From: Bacillota bacterium
GTDB taxonomy: Bacteria; Bacillota_I; Bacilli_A; RF39; UBA660
Length of the DNA: 36,688 nt
Assembly: GCA_015059485.1 (NCBI GenBank)
Contig: SVAH01000012.1
Coordinates: forward strand, 1 to 36,688
Reading direction: 5' to 3'
The notes below the pieces were generated by a model. The model saw nothing but the letters and a program-made list of their open reading frames with translations. It was not told the origin of the DNA and ran no database searches. Every line of letters begins with the position of its first letter. Position 1 is the first letter of the stretch. Positions 25,938-33,596 of the stretch are shown one piece after another. The translations under genes and the position numbers were made by a program.

Positions 25938-26439
25938 AGTGATTTTTTTAGATAGGGATGGAACCATTAATATTGATTATGGCTATGTTTATCAAAAGGA
26001 AAAATTAGAATTTATTGATGGTGCGATTGAAGGATTAAAAAATCTTTCAACAGCAGGATACAAACTAATTATAATAACTAACCAATCGGGTATTGGTAGA
26101 TGTTTTTTTACTGAAGAAGATTATGTTGAATTCAATAATTATTTTTTAGGGCAATTAAAATTATTTGGAATAGAAATAGAAAAAGTATATTATTGTCCAC
26201 ATACTGATAGTGATAATTGCGAATGTAGAAAACCAAAGTTAAAACTATTTTATGATGCAATAGAAGAGTTTAATGTAGATTTGTCTAATTCTTATGCAAT
26301 AGGTGATAAAGAAAGAGATTTAGCAATATGTAGTGAAACATCGATTAAAGGAATATTAATTGGAAATAAGAGTGATAAATATTTAAATTTTTCAAATTTG
26401 TTAGATGCTGCAAATTATATAACGAAAGAAAGTGATTAG
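25924..26439 (+). CDS. gmhB: D-glycero-beta-D-manno-heptose-1,7-bisphosphate 7-phosphatase (GmhB)
   Basis: HAD-family phosphatase removing the 7-phosphate between the two HldE steps. The DRDGT motif gives nucleophile Asp10 and Asp12 (ATG 25924 numbering), the phosphate-binding Thr/Asn lie in IITNQSGIGRC, and the zinc site is Cys91, His93, Cys99 and Cys101 in CPHTDSDNCECRKP, characteristic of GmhB/HisB-N types. GDKERDL supplies the late acidic residues. 171 aa is normal. An alternative start is GTG 25939, with AAAGGAA just upstream and just past the hldE stop; the first five residues are not conserved in the family, so either is possible. Confidence 0.93.
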   Translation: MERNKVIFLDRDGTINIDYGYVYQKEKLEFIDGAIEGLKNLSTAGYKLIIITNQSGIGRCFFTEEDYVEFNNYFLGQLKLFGIEIEKVYYCPHTDSDNCECRKPKLKLFYDAIEEFNVDLSNSYAIGDKERDLAICSETSIKGILIGNKSDKYLNFSNLLDAANYITKESD

Positions 26440-26440
26440 A

Positions 26441-27235
26441 ATGAAAATATCAATAATAACAGTTTGCTATAATTCAGAAAAAACAATTGAAGAAACTATT
26501 AAATCAGTATTATCGCAAACTTATGAAAATTATGAATACCTAATAATTGATGGTAAGAGTACAGATAATACTTTAGAAATAGTTAAAAAATATGAAAAAA
26601 AATTCAAAGGAAAATTAAAATATATATCAGAAAAAGATAAAGGTCTTTATGATGCAATGAATAAAGGAATAAAGATGGCAACAGGAGATATCATTGGTAT
26701 AATAAATTCTGATGATATCTTAGCAAACGAAAAAGTATTTGAAAAAATAAATGATGCTTTTATAAATAATGAATGTGATGCAGTTTATTCAGATTTAGTA
26801 TTTTTAGATGAAGAAACAATGTCAATTCCAACAAGAAATTTTATAGCACATAAATATTCAAAGAGAATGGGATGGCATCCACCACATCCAACACTTTATT
26901 TAAAAAAAGAAGTATATGAAGAAGTTGGATATTTCAATACTGATTATAAAATTGCTGCAGACTTGGATATAATGTTGAGAATAATACATAATAATTATAA
27001 GTTTTACTATATAAAAGAATATCTAGTTAAAATGAGATCTGGTGGAGTAAGTACTAATGGATTAAAAGGATATTTAAAAAATTTAAAAGAGGCAAATGTA
27101 GTCTTAAAGAAAAATAATATTAAATTTGCTTATATAATTAATATTTTTAGAATATTTAAAACGTTTAAGCAAAGTTTAAGTGCAAAATTGTTTAAAAATA
27201 AAATAATAGGTAAAATAGGTTTTTTTGATAAGTAA
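26441..27235 (+). CDS. GT2-family glycosyltransferase (WcaA/WcaE-like)
   Basis: 264-aa GT-A enzyme: ISIITVCYNSEKTIEETI, LIIDGKSTDNT, ISEKDKGLYDAMNKGIKMATGDIIGIINSDD (with the metal-binding SDD), HPPHPTLYLKKEVYEEVGYF, and DLDIMLRI with the acidic catalytic pair. This type with 'SEKDKGLYDAMNKG' is common in colanic acid and capsule loci. The start is ATG 26441, just after the gmhB stop; GTG 26432 would overlap. It is the last gene of this transcript, closing with a terminator whose left arm covers its stop codon. The donor may be heptose or mannose by proximity, which is only a guess. Confidence 0.86.
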   Translation: MKISIITVCYNSEKTIEETIKSVLSQTYENYEYLIIDGKSTDNTLEIVKKYEKKFKGKLKYISEKDKGLYDAMNKGIKMATGDIIGIINSDDILANEKVFEKINDAFINNECDAVYSDLVFLDEETMSIPTRNFIAHKYSKRMGWHPPHPTLYLKKEVYEEVGYFNTDYKIAADLDIMLRIIHNNYKFYYIKEYLVKMRSGGVSTNGLKGYLKNLKEANVVLKKNNIKFAYIINIFRIFKTFKQSLSAKLFKNKIIGKIGFFDK

Positions 27236-27256
27236 TAAAATACTTATCATTTTTAA
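27226..27256 (+). terminator. Intrinsic terminator closing the heptose gene block
   Basis: TGATAAGTA (27226-27234) pairs with TACTTATCA (27241-27249), loop ATAAAA, followed by TTTTTAATT. The left arm includes the last codons of the preceding gene. Confidence 0.75.
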
Positions 27257-27286
27257 TTGACTAAAAAATATATATTATTATATAAT
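27257..27286 (+). promoter_or_regulatory. Promoter of the GT4 gene
   Basis: TTGACT (27257-27262), an 18-base spacer and TATAAT (27281-27286). AAGGGGG precedes the start at 27310. Confidence 0.7.
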
Positions 27287-27309
27287 ATATTTCAATTTAA
27301 GGGGGATAT

Positions 27310-28410
27310 ATGAAAAAAATAATTCAAATAAACACAGTATGTTATGGTTCAACAGGTAAAGTAATGAAAAACATTCAAAAAAATGCTGAAGAGAAAGGAT
27401 TTAAAACATTATCAATATATGGTAGAGGAAAAGGTTATAATGATTTAAACTGTATTAAAATAGGTGGTTTTTTTTCATTTTGGTTACATGTAATATTATC
27501 AACAGTTTTTGATTCTCAAGGTTACCATGGATCATACTTTAAAACTAAAAAAATAGTTAAAATATTAAAAAAAGAAAATCCAGATGTCATATATCTTCAT
27601 AACATACATGGTTATTATTTAAATTATCCAGTCCTATTTAATTTTTTAAAAAATGATTATAATGGAAAAATATATTGGGTATTTCATGACTGTTGGCCAT
27701 TTACAGGTCATTGTGCATATTTTACATTGAAAAAATGTAAAAGATGGAAAAAAGAATGTCATAATTGTCCTAATAAAAAAGTTTATCCAATTAGTTTAAT
27801 TTTTGATAATTCTAAAAAAAATTATTTGAGAAAAAAAGAAATATTTAATTCATTGACAAATGTTACAATAATTACACCTTCTGATTGGTTAAATCATTTA
27901 GTAAAAAAATCTTTTTTAAAAAAATATGATGTTAAAACAATTAATAATACAATAGACGAAAGCATATTTCAAAGTAAAAAAAATGATGAAATTTTACAAA
28001 AATATAATATTGATAAAAGTAAAAAAATAGTATTAGGGGTAGCAAATATCTGGGAAGAAAGAAAAGGATTAAATGATTTTATAAAAATTGCTACTAAACT
28101 TCCAAATGATTATCAAGTTGTATTAGTTGGAATAAGCAAAAGGCAAAAAAAGAAAGTACCTAATAATATTATTTGTATTAGTAGAACTGAAAATCAAAAT
28201 GATTTAGCTGTTTTATATTCTAGTGCATATGTATTTGTTAATCCAACTTATGAAGATAATTATCCAACTGTTAATTTAGAAGCAATTGCATGTAAAACAA
28301 AAGTAATTTGTTATGATACCGGAGGTTGTAAAGAACAAATAATAAATGGAAAGGGATTTATAGTTCCAGTTGGAAATATAAATAAACTAATTAAAGGTAT
28401 TATAGAATAA
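27310..28410 (+). CDS. GT4-family glycosyltransferase (WcaC-like)
   Basis: 366-aa GT-B enzyme. The N-terminus KKIIQINTVCYGSTGKVMKNI has the GSTG acceptor loop. The middle has VIYLHNIHGYY and WVFHDCWPFTGHCAYF, followed by Cys-rich CKRWKKECHNCPNK, a signature of the WcaC group from colanic acid loci. The C-terminal domain gives VLGVANIWEERKGLNDF and FVNPTYEDNYPTVNLEAIACKTKVICYDTGG, the nucleotide-sugar-binding E-x7-E region. It has its own promoter and ends 67 bases before the next gene, which also has its own promoter. Donor and acceptor unknown. Confidence 0.87.
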   Translation: MKKIIQINTVCYGSTGKVMKNIQKNAEEKGFKTLSIYGRGKGYNDLNCIKIGGFFSFWLHVILSTVFDSQGYHGSYFKTKKIVKILKKENPDVIYLHNIHGYYLNYPVLFNFLKNDYNGKIYWVFHDCWPFTGHCAYFTLKKCKRWKKECHNCPNKKVYPISLIFDNSKKNYLRKKEIFNSLTNVTIITPSDWLNHLVKKSFLKKYDVKTINNTIDESIFQSKKNDEILQKYNIDKSKKIVLGVANIWEERKGLNDFIKIATKLPNDYQVVLVGISKRQKKKVPNNIICISRTENQNDLAVLYSSAYVFVNPTYEDNYPTVNLEAIACKTKVICYDTGGCKEQIINGKGFIVPVGNINKLIKGIIE

Positions 28411-28427
28411 TTTAATTGTTTAAAGTA

Positions 28428-28457
28428 TTTACTTGTAAAGAAAAGTAATGATATAAT
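28428..28457 (+). promoter_or_regulatory. Promoter of the membrane GT2 gene at 28478
   Basis: TTTACT (28428-28433), an 18-base spacer, and TGA-TATAAT (TATAAT at 28452-28457, extended -10). Confidence 0.6.
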
Positions 28458-28477
28458 ATATTTATAAGGAGTAAGTT

Positions 28478-29419
28478 ATGAAAAAAGAAGAAAAGAAAAT
28501 AGCAGTTTTAATACCATGCTATAATGAATCAAAAACAATAGAAAAAGTAGTAAAAGATTATAAGAAAGCATTACCTGATGCTGATATTTATGTGTATGAT
28601 AATAATTCTAAAGATCATACAGATGAAATAGCAAAAGAAGCTGGAGCTATAGTTCGTTATGAATATCGTCAAGGAAAAGGAAATGTTATTAGAACAATGT
28701 TTAGAGATATTGAGGCTGACTGTTATTTAATGATAGATGGAGATGATACATATCCAGCTGAAAATGCAAAAGAAATGTGTGATTTAGTTCTTTCTGGTAG
28801 AGCGGATATGGTTATTGGTGATAGATTATCATCTACATATTTTACTGAAAATAAAAGACCTTTCCATAATTTTGGAAATAGAATAGTAAGACTTTTAATT
28901 AATACATTATTTAACAACCATGTTAAAGATATAATGACAGGTTATAGAGCATTTTCATATGATTTTGTTAAAGGTTTTCCAGTTTTATCAAAAGGATTTG
29001 AAATAGAAACAGAAATGACTATCCACGCTGTTGATAAAAATTATAAGCTTGTTGAAATACCTGTTACTTATCGTGATAGACCAGAAGGATCTGTTTCTAA
29101 ATTAAATACATATAGTGATGGAATGAAAGTTTTAAAAACAATAGCAGTATTATTTAAAGAATATAAACCAATGGGATTTTTTGGAATAATATCATTACTT
29201 TTAGCATTAATATCATTAATATTTTTAATCCCACCATTTGCAGGATATTTTGCAACAGGAGAAGTTGCTAAATTTCCATCTCTTATTGTTGGATGTTTTA
29301 TATTACTTACATCAGTATTATCACTTATGTGTGGAATAATATTACAAGTAATAGTAAAAAAAGATAGACAACAATATGAACTTATAATGAATGAATTAAA
29401 AAATACACGAAAAGACTAG
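28478..29419 (+). CDS. Membrane-anchored GT2 glycosyltransferase (polyprenyl-phosphate sugar type)
   Basis: 313 aa. The GT-A domain has KIAVLIPCYNESKTI, VYDNNSKDHTDE, YRQGKGNVIRTMF and LMIDGDDTYPAE with the DXD site. DIMTGYRAFSYDFVKGFP and ETEMTIHAVDKNYKLVEIPVTYRDRPEGSVSKL, the DPM1-like end of the catalytic domain, follow. Two membrane segments (about 232-252 and 263-287) and a charged C-terminus complete it. It probably transfers a hexose to undecaprenyl phosphate, giving a donor for extracytoplasmic glycosylation. It has its own promoter and RBS (AAGGAG) and is followed by a weak terminator. Confidence 0.86.
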   Translation: MKKEEKKIAVLIPCYNESKTIEKVVKDYKKALPDADIYVYDNNSKDHTDEIAKEAGAIVRYEYRQGKGNVIRTMFRDIEADCYLMIDGDDTYPAENAKEMCDLVLSGRADMVIGDRLSSTYFTENKRPFHNFGNRIVRLLINTLFNNHVKDIMTGYRAFSYDFVKGFPVLSKGFEIETEMTIHAVDKNYKLVEIPVTYRDRPEGSVSKLNTYSDGMKVLKTIAVLFKEYKPMGFFGIISLLLALISLIFLIPPFAGYFATGEVAKFPSLIVGCFILLTSVLSLMCGIILQVIVKKDRQQYELIMNELKNTRKD

Positions 29420-29440
29420 TTTAATGCTAGTTTTTATTTT
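29411..29440 (+). terminator. Weak terminator-like hairpin between GT2 genes
   Basis: ACTAG (from 29415) pairs with CTAGT (29427-29431), followed by TTTTATTTT. The stem is short, so read-through into the next gene is likely. Confidence 0.45.
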
Positions 29441-29471
29441 ATAATTATATTAGAAATTATGGAGTAAAAAA

Positions 29472-30449
29472 ATGAAAAAAAATAATATATTATATATCAT
29501 TATTCCGTGTTTTAATGAAGAAAAAGTATTAAAAAATACTACTAAAAGATTAGTAAAAAAATTAAATGAATTTATAAAAAATAATAAAATTAGTAAAAAT
29601 AGTAAAATAATGTATGTGAATGATGGATCAAGAGATGAAACATGGAATATTATAAAAGAACTGAATAATAAAGAAAAAATGGTAACAGGAATATCTTTAT
29701 CAAGAAATAAAGGGCATCAAAATGCTTTGCTTGCTGGGCTTATGACTGCTAAGGAATATGCAGATGTAGTAATAAGTATGGATGCAGATTTACAAGATGA
29801 TATAGATGCAATTGATGAAATGTTAGATAAATATTATGATGGATGCCAAATAGTATATGGAGTAAGAAAAGCAAGAAAAAAAGATTCTTTCTTTAAAAGA
29901 GTAACTGCTCAAGGATTTTATAAATTTATGAAATTAATGGGCGTAGATATTATTTATAATCATGCAGACTATAGATTAACATCAAAAATAGTATTAGATG
30001 AATTAGAAAATTATAAAGAAGTAAATTTATTTTTAAGAGGTATATTTCCATTAATTGGCTTTAAAACTGATATTGTTTATTATGATAGAGCAGAAAGATT
30101 TGCTGGAAAATCAAAATATCCACTTAAGAAAATGTTAAACTTTGCATGGGATGGGATAACATCTTTTAGTGTAAAACCAATAAGATTTATATTAACATTT
30201 GGAATTCTTATACTTATATTGAGTTTTATTCTAATATGTTATTCAATAGTTATGAAGATAACTAATCATACAGTACCAGGATGGACATTTATAATCTGTT
30301 CAATATGGTTTATTGCAGGAGTACAAATGTTATCTTTAGGAATAATTGGAGAATACATTGGAAAAATATATAATGAAACAAAAGGAAGGCCAAGATTTAT
30401 TATTAGTGAAAACTTATTAGAAACTAAAGAGACAAGATACAAAGATTAG
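29472..30449 (+). CDS. GtrB-like membrane glycosyltransferase (polyprenyl-phosphate sugar synthase)
   Basis: 325 aa, GT2. YIIIPCFNEEKVL, MYVNDGSRDETW, ISLSRNKGHQNALLAGLMTA and VISMDADLQDD (DXD) are the classic motifs of the GtrB/Bactoprenol glucosyl transferase family. YYDRAERFAGKSKYPLKKML is the amphipathic juxtamembrane helix, followed by two membrane segments (about 233-256 and 270-294). The GtrB enzyme makes undecaprenyl-phosphate glucose on the inner face. This is the third DPM1/GtrB-like enzyme in the locus. Last gene of the polysaccharide region, followed by a clear terminator. Confidence 0.89.
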   Translation: MKKNNILYIIIPCFNEEKVLKNTTKRLVKKLNEFIKNNKISKNSKIMYVNDGSRDETWNIIKELNNKEKMVTGISLSRNKGHQNALLAGLMTAKEYADVVISMDADLQDDIDAIDEMLDKYYDGCQIVYGVRKARKKDSFFKRVTAQGFYKFMKLMGVDIIYNHADYRLTSKIVLDELENYKEVNLFLRGIFPLIGFKTDIVYYDRAERFAGKSKYPLKKMLNFAWDGITSFSVKPIRFILTFGILILILSFILICYSIVMKITNHTVPGWTFIICSIWFIAGVQMLSLGIIGEYIGKIYNETKGRPRFIISENLLETKETRYKD

Positions 30450-30472
30450 TTCTTTGTATTTTTAATTTTTGT
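30437..30472 (+). terminator. Intrinsic terminator ending the polysaccharide locus
   Basis: ATACAAAGA (30437-30445) pairs with TCTTTGTAT (30451-30459), followed by a T-rich run. The left arm lies within the last codons of the gtrB-like gene. Confidence 0.75.
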
Positions 30473-30556
30473 AAAAATAAAAATGTTAAGATATAGTAAA
30501 AAAATGTAAAAACAGTTATTTTTCTTAGGAAAAAGGCCTAAATATAAAAAAATTTC

Positions 30557-30585
30557 TTGCCATTAAAAATATCTAGTGTTATAAT
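30557..30585 (+). promoter_or_regulatory. rpsU promoter
   Basis: TTGCCA (30557-30562), a 17-base spacer, and TGT-TATAAT (TATAAT at 30580-30585, extended -10). This is among the best promoters in the window. Confidence 0.75.
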
Positions 30586-30614
30586 CAATTGTAGAAATGA
30601 AGGGAGGGAAAGAA

Positions 30615-30797
30615 ATGACTAAAGTTGTAGTAAGCAATGGAAACATTGATGTAGCTCTAAGAAAATTTAAAGCTAAAGTTGCAAAAAGTGGAGTCCCTTC
30701 AGAACTTAAGAAGAGAAAATTCTATAAAAAGCCAGGCGTAGTTAAAAGAGAACAAATTGAAGAAGCTCGTAAAAACGCTCATAAAAAACATAGATAG
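30615..30797 (+). CDS. rpsU: Ribosomal protein bS21
   Basis: A 60-aa basic protein of the small ribosomal subunit, involved in translation initiation. It begins TKVVVSNGNIDVALRKFKAKVAKSG and ends in a Lys/Arg/His-rich tail, as bS21 does. ATG 30615 is chosen over 30597 because the GGGAGG site (about 30602-30607) lies between the two. It is followed after 14 bases by a YqeY-family gene, the usual Bacillota neighbour. Its own strong promoter is just upstream. Confidence 0.95.
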   Translation: MTKVVVSNGNIDVALRKFKAKVAKSGVPSELKKRKFYKKPGVVKREQIEEARKNAHKKHR

Positions 30798-30811
30798 GAA
30801 GACTAATTATT

Positions 30812-31258
30812 ATGAATATAGATACTATTAATAATGATTTAAAAGAAGCTATGAAAAGCGGCAATAAATTTGATCTTAATGTTCTAAGAATGTTAAAGAG
30901 TGCTTTACAAAATGAAAGTATTTCTAAAAAACATGAATTAGATGAAAGTGAAGTTATTGCGGTTATAAAAAAACAAGTTAAAGTAAGAAAAGATTCTATA
31001 GAAGAATATGAAAAATATGGAAGAACTGATTTAGTAGAAAATCTACAAAAAGAAGTTACAGTTTTATCAAAATATTTACCTGAGGAATTATCTGAAAGTG
31101 AAATTGATAAGAAAATTGATGAAGTATTTGCAAAATTAAATCCAACTAGTATGAAAGATATGGGTGGAATAATGAAAGAATTACAATGCATTGCAAGTGT
31201 TGCAGATATGAGTGTTGTAAGTTCTAAAGTAAAAGATAAAATAAATGGTTTAAATTAA
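30812..31258 (+). CDS. yqeY: GatB/YqeY domain protein
   Basis: A 148-aa protein matching the free-standing YqeY family, related to the tail domain of GatB of the tRNA-dependent amidotransferase. It begins INNDLKEAMKSGNKFDLNVLRMLKSALQN, continues KKQVKVRKDSIEEYEKYGR and ends with the small C-terminal domain MKDMGGIMKELQCI...ADMSVVSSKVKDK. The N-terminal helical part and the C-terminal three-helix domain are both complete. It is co-transcribed with rpsU, and its function is not well defined. The terminator overlaps its stop codon. Confidence 0.92.
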   Translation: MNIDTINNDLKEAMKSGNKFDLNVLRMLKSALQNESISKKHELDESEVIAVIKKQVKVRKDSIEEYEKYGRTDLVENLQKEVTVLSKYLPEELSESEIDKKIDEVFAKLNPTSMKDMGGIMKELQCIASVADMSVVSSKVKDKINGLN

Positions 31259-31269
31259 CCATTTTTTTT
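31243..31269 (+). terminator. Terminator of rpsU-yqeY, fused to the next promoter
   Basis: AAATGGTT (31243-31250) pairs with AACCATTT (31257-31264), loop TAAATT, followed by T residues to 31269. The T tract runs straight into the extended -10 box of the next gene. Confidence 0.8.
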
Positions 31270-31277
31270 GTTATAAT
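31262..31277 (+). promoter_or_regulatory. Extended -10 promoter of the 674-aa gene
   Basis: TGT-TATAAT (TATAAT at 31272-31277) immediately after the T tract; a weak TTTAAA 17 bases upstream is a possible -35. The ATG within the -10 box (31276) cannot be the start of the gene. Confidence 0.6.
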
Positions 31278-31317
31278 GTCTTTAGATACAATATTTTACA
31301 GGTTGGGGGACATTATT

Positions 31318-33342
31318 ATGGAAACAAAAGAAGAAATTATTACAAGACTAAGCAAGTTAAAGTTTGAAGAATTTGATAAAGAATTAGAAAAATCTTTATT
31401 AAATAAATCAACTGAAGAAAAACTTGCTTTTTTACATATGTTGAAAATGCAAATAAAAGAAGTTAAAAGTGATTTAGTAGTATTAAAAAGAATTACTGAA
31501 GATATATCAGAAAAAATCTATTTAAAAGCCAAAATAAAAAAATTAAAGCAAAAAATAACTATAATTAATTATAAATTTAGTTTGATAAATAGTGAAAAAG
31601 AACAGATAGTAAAAAAAGATATATTGAATAATACTCAAAAAAGAATAAAAGAAGATATTTTAAATGAAGAAGATGTGTCTTCATATGATATAAAAGATCA
31701 AGTTATAGTACTAGACCATTTAATATTTGAAGATTTTGATGAAGAAACATATGATATAATTCAAAAATATGCACATGAAATAAGTATAAATTTAGCAAAT
31801 TATTTATCAAAAGAAGAAGGATTTAAAGAATTCTATACTTTACTTAATGATTTAAAAAATAGAGTAACTCGTAGTATAAAAGATTCTAAGGAAAGAAATG
31901 TATTAAAATCAATGTTTAACGATTTCAAGGATGCATATAAAGTATATAAAAACAAATTAGAAGAAGAAAATAAAAAAGGAATTGAAGTTACATCATATTT
32001 TGAAATTATTAATTATTTTTTAACTTCAGAAGATAATTATAATTATATAAAAAAAATAGTAGAAAAAGATGAACAAGCAGTTAATACAAGATATAATAAT
32101 AAACATATTGTCTTTTATATATTAGAATGTTATATAGAAAATTTTAAAAGAATGGTAACCGATAAAAATAGTGATTATTTAAATTTAGATTATATTGAAC
32201 AGGTTTATTATTTATTTACAAAAAATCATCTTCTTAAACTTAGTAGAGAAGAAAGAGAACTTATAGATTTAAAAATAAAAGAATTTGAAGAATATATTGA
32301 CAAAACTTTGATTAAACAAAAAAGAAAAAATTATGCTAAATCAATATGCAAAAAAATGAAAAGTAGTAAGTTTTATAAGGAAACTCCATATTATAATTTT
32401 CCAGAATATAATGATGATTATTTAAACTATCTGCAACTAATGACTACAAAAAATATGGAAGTATTTATAAAAAATGAAAATAATGTAAAAGATGCATATT
32501 TATATGATGGAAATGCATATAATATTGAGACGTTAGAAGATGGAAGAATTAAATTAAATATGTATGCTATTTCTTATTATCATTTTATAACAAAAGACTC
32601 TGATATTGATGCATATTTATTAAAATGTGAAATGTCAAATGAAAAAGTAGATGAATTCTTTAAAAAAGGATTAGTATTTAAAAATAATGAAAAGTATCCA
32701 GTTATAAATTATGAATTAGAATTTTATCCAAGTGGTAAGTTATGTGGATTAAAAGCATATGAAGATGTTGTTTCTTTAAAATTAATAAATAATGAAAAAT
32801 ATGATCAATTGGATGAACTTTATAAAAAGTCTAAAACTAAGAATAATGATCAAAATAGTGGATTAAATACTCATTTTGAAAATATGTTAGAAAGAGCATA
32901 TTTGAAATTTTTGAAAGATAATGGTTTTCCATTTATATATTATGGAAAAACAATGCCAAATCAAAAAGAAATAGATAGAGTTATTAATGATTTATCTGGA
33001 GACTTATATACAATGGATAAGCATTCTTATGAGAATATGATGAACATAATATCTAATGAATCAGATAAATATCATTATTCCATTGCTCCTATAAAAAATG
33101 CAGTATATGAATTAAATTTATTAGATCCATTTAGTTATCTTGGAATTGAAAATCAAAGAATGCTTGCAGACCTACATTTTAATAATAGAAAGTATTCTTC
33201 TAAAGATAGACTTAATAAATTAAAAATATTGTATAAATATAAATATTATAGACAAGTTTTAGAACTTAATGCTAATATTGATTATGTTGATACAAATTCA
33301 ATTAAGCAAAAAAAAGGAAGAATTAAAGTTAGATATTATTAA
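31318..33342 (+). CDS. Large helical protein with a degenerate RNase II/R (RNB)-like C-terminal region (674 aa)
   Basis: No family recognised with certainty. ATG 31318, seven bases after GGGGGA, is the start (the upstream in-frame ATG 31276 is inside the promoter). Residues 1-~380 are helical and highly charged, with coiled-coil stretches and no membrane segment. Residues ~385-640 follow the layout of an RNB catalytic domain. There is a segment equivalent to the DFDDA loop (DGNAYNIETLEDGRIKL, residues ~399-415), then YAISYYHF like 'HIADVSHYV', and YELEFYPSGKLCGLKAY like the middle strand. FIYYGKTMP and a YHYSIAPIKNAVYEL stretch like 'YTHFTSPIRRYPDL' come later. The aspartates that bind magnesium in RNase II/R appear to be lost, so it may bind RNA without cutting it. 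Single-gene transcript, next to the T-box operon. Confidence 0.55.
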   Translation: METKEEIITRLSKLKFEEFDKELEKSLLNKSTEEKLAFLHMLKMQIKEVKSDLVVLKRITEDISEKIYLKAKIKKLKQKITIINYKFSLINSEKEQIVKKDILNNTQKRIKEDILNEEDVSSYDIKDQVIVLDHLIFEDFDEETYDIIQKYAHEISINLANYLSKEEGFKEFYTLLNDLKNRVTRSIKDSKERNVLKSMFNDFKDAYKVYKNKLEEENKKGIEVTSYFEIINYFLTSEDNYNYIKKIVEKDEQAVNTRYNNKHIVFYILECYIENFKRMVTDKNSDYLNLDYIEQVYYLFTKNHLLKLSREERELIDLKIKEFEEYIDKTLIKQKRKNYAKSICKKMKSSKFYKETPYYNFPEYNDDYLNYLQLMTTKNMEVFIKNENNVKDAYLYDGNAYNIETLEDGRIKLNMYAISYYHFITKDSDIDAYLLKCEMSNEKVDEFFKKGLVFKNNEKYPVINYELEFYPSGKLCGLKAYEDVVSLKLINNEKYDQLDELYKKSKTKNNDQNSGLNTHFENMLERAYLKFLKDNGFPFIYYGKTMPNQKEIDRVINDLSGDLYTMDKHSYENMMNIISNESDKYHYSIAPIKNAVYELNLLDPFSYLGIENQRMLADLHFNNRKYSSKDRLNKLKILYKYKYYRQVLELNANIDYVDTNSIKQKKGRIKVRYY

Positions 33343-33345
33343 TAG

Positions 33346-33373
33346 TTGACTTATACAAATAAAATGATAAAAT
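33346..33373 (+). promoter_or_regulatory. Promoter of the T-box leader
   Basis: TTGACT (33346-33351), a 16-base spacer, and TGA-TAAAAT (TAAAAT at 33368-33373, extended -10). It starts just after the stop codon of the preceding gene. Confidence 0.65.
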
Positions 33374-33379
33374 AATGTT

Positions 33380-33577
33380 ATAAAAAATGTTGATTAGGAC
33401 AAGACTGTTGATAATTATTTTGTAGAGAACTTATGGTTGGTGAAAATAAGTAAATGATTCAATTAGTTACTACCTATGAATTGAAACTCGAAAGAGATTT
33501 CCGGTTATAACCGTTATATTAATTAAGTTAAATAAGGGATGGTACCGTCTTTTAGACTCCTTTTACCATTCCTTTTT
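33380..33577 (+). ncRNA. T-box leader (tRNA-sensing riboswitch), predicted threonine
   Basis: About 200 bases of leader before the unknown gene and thrS. The T-box core AGGGATGGTACCGTC (33535-33549) matches the consensus AGGGTGGTACCGCG except for one extra base and the last positions. The UGGU part can pair with the NCCA end of an uncharged tRNA. The intrinsic terminator follows: AGGGATGGTA pairs with TACCATTCCT (33563-33572), then a T run. Stem I would contain TTACTACCTATG (33467-33478), where ACT or ACC are threonine codons. The specifier is not fixed by sequence alone, but the downstream thrS supports threonine. Uncharged tRNA would stabilise the antiterminator and allow expression. Confidence 0.85.
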
Positions 33578-33596
33578 TATGTTTTTGGAGGGTGTT

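Noticed and set aside
27300-27306. A second G tract, a possible second switch
   Set aside because: Only five to six G, and it is the ribosome binding site of the GT4 gene, not a promoter spacer.
31276-31317. ATG 31276 as the start of the 674-aa gene
   Set aside because: The ATG overlaps the -10 box TATAAT; the GGGGGA site precedes ATG 31318.
33579-33596. ATG 33579 as the start of the 185-aa gene
   Set aside because: It lies at the end of the T-box terminator T tract and the GGAGG site is downstream of it; ATG 33597 fits.
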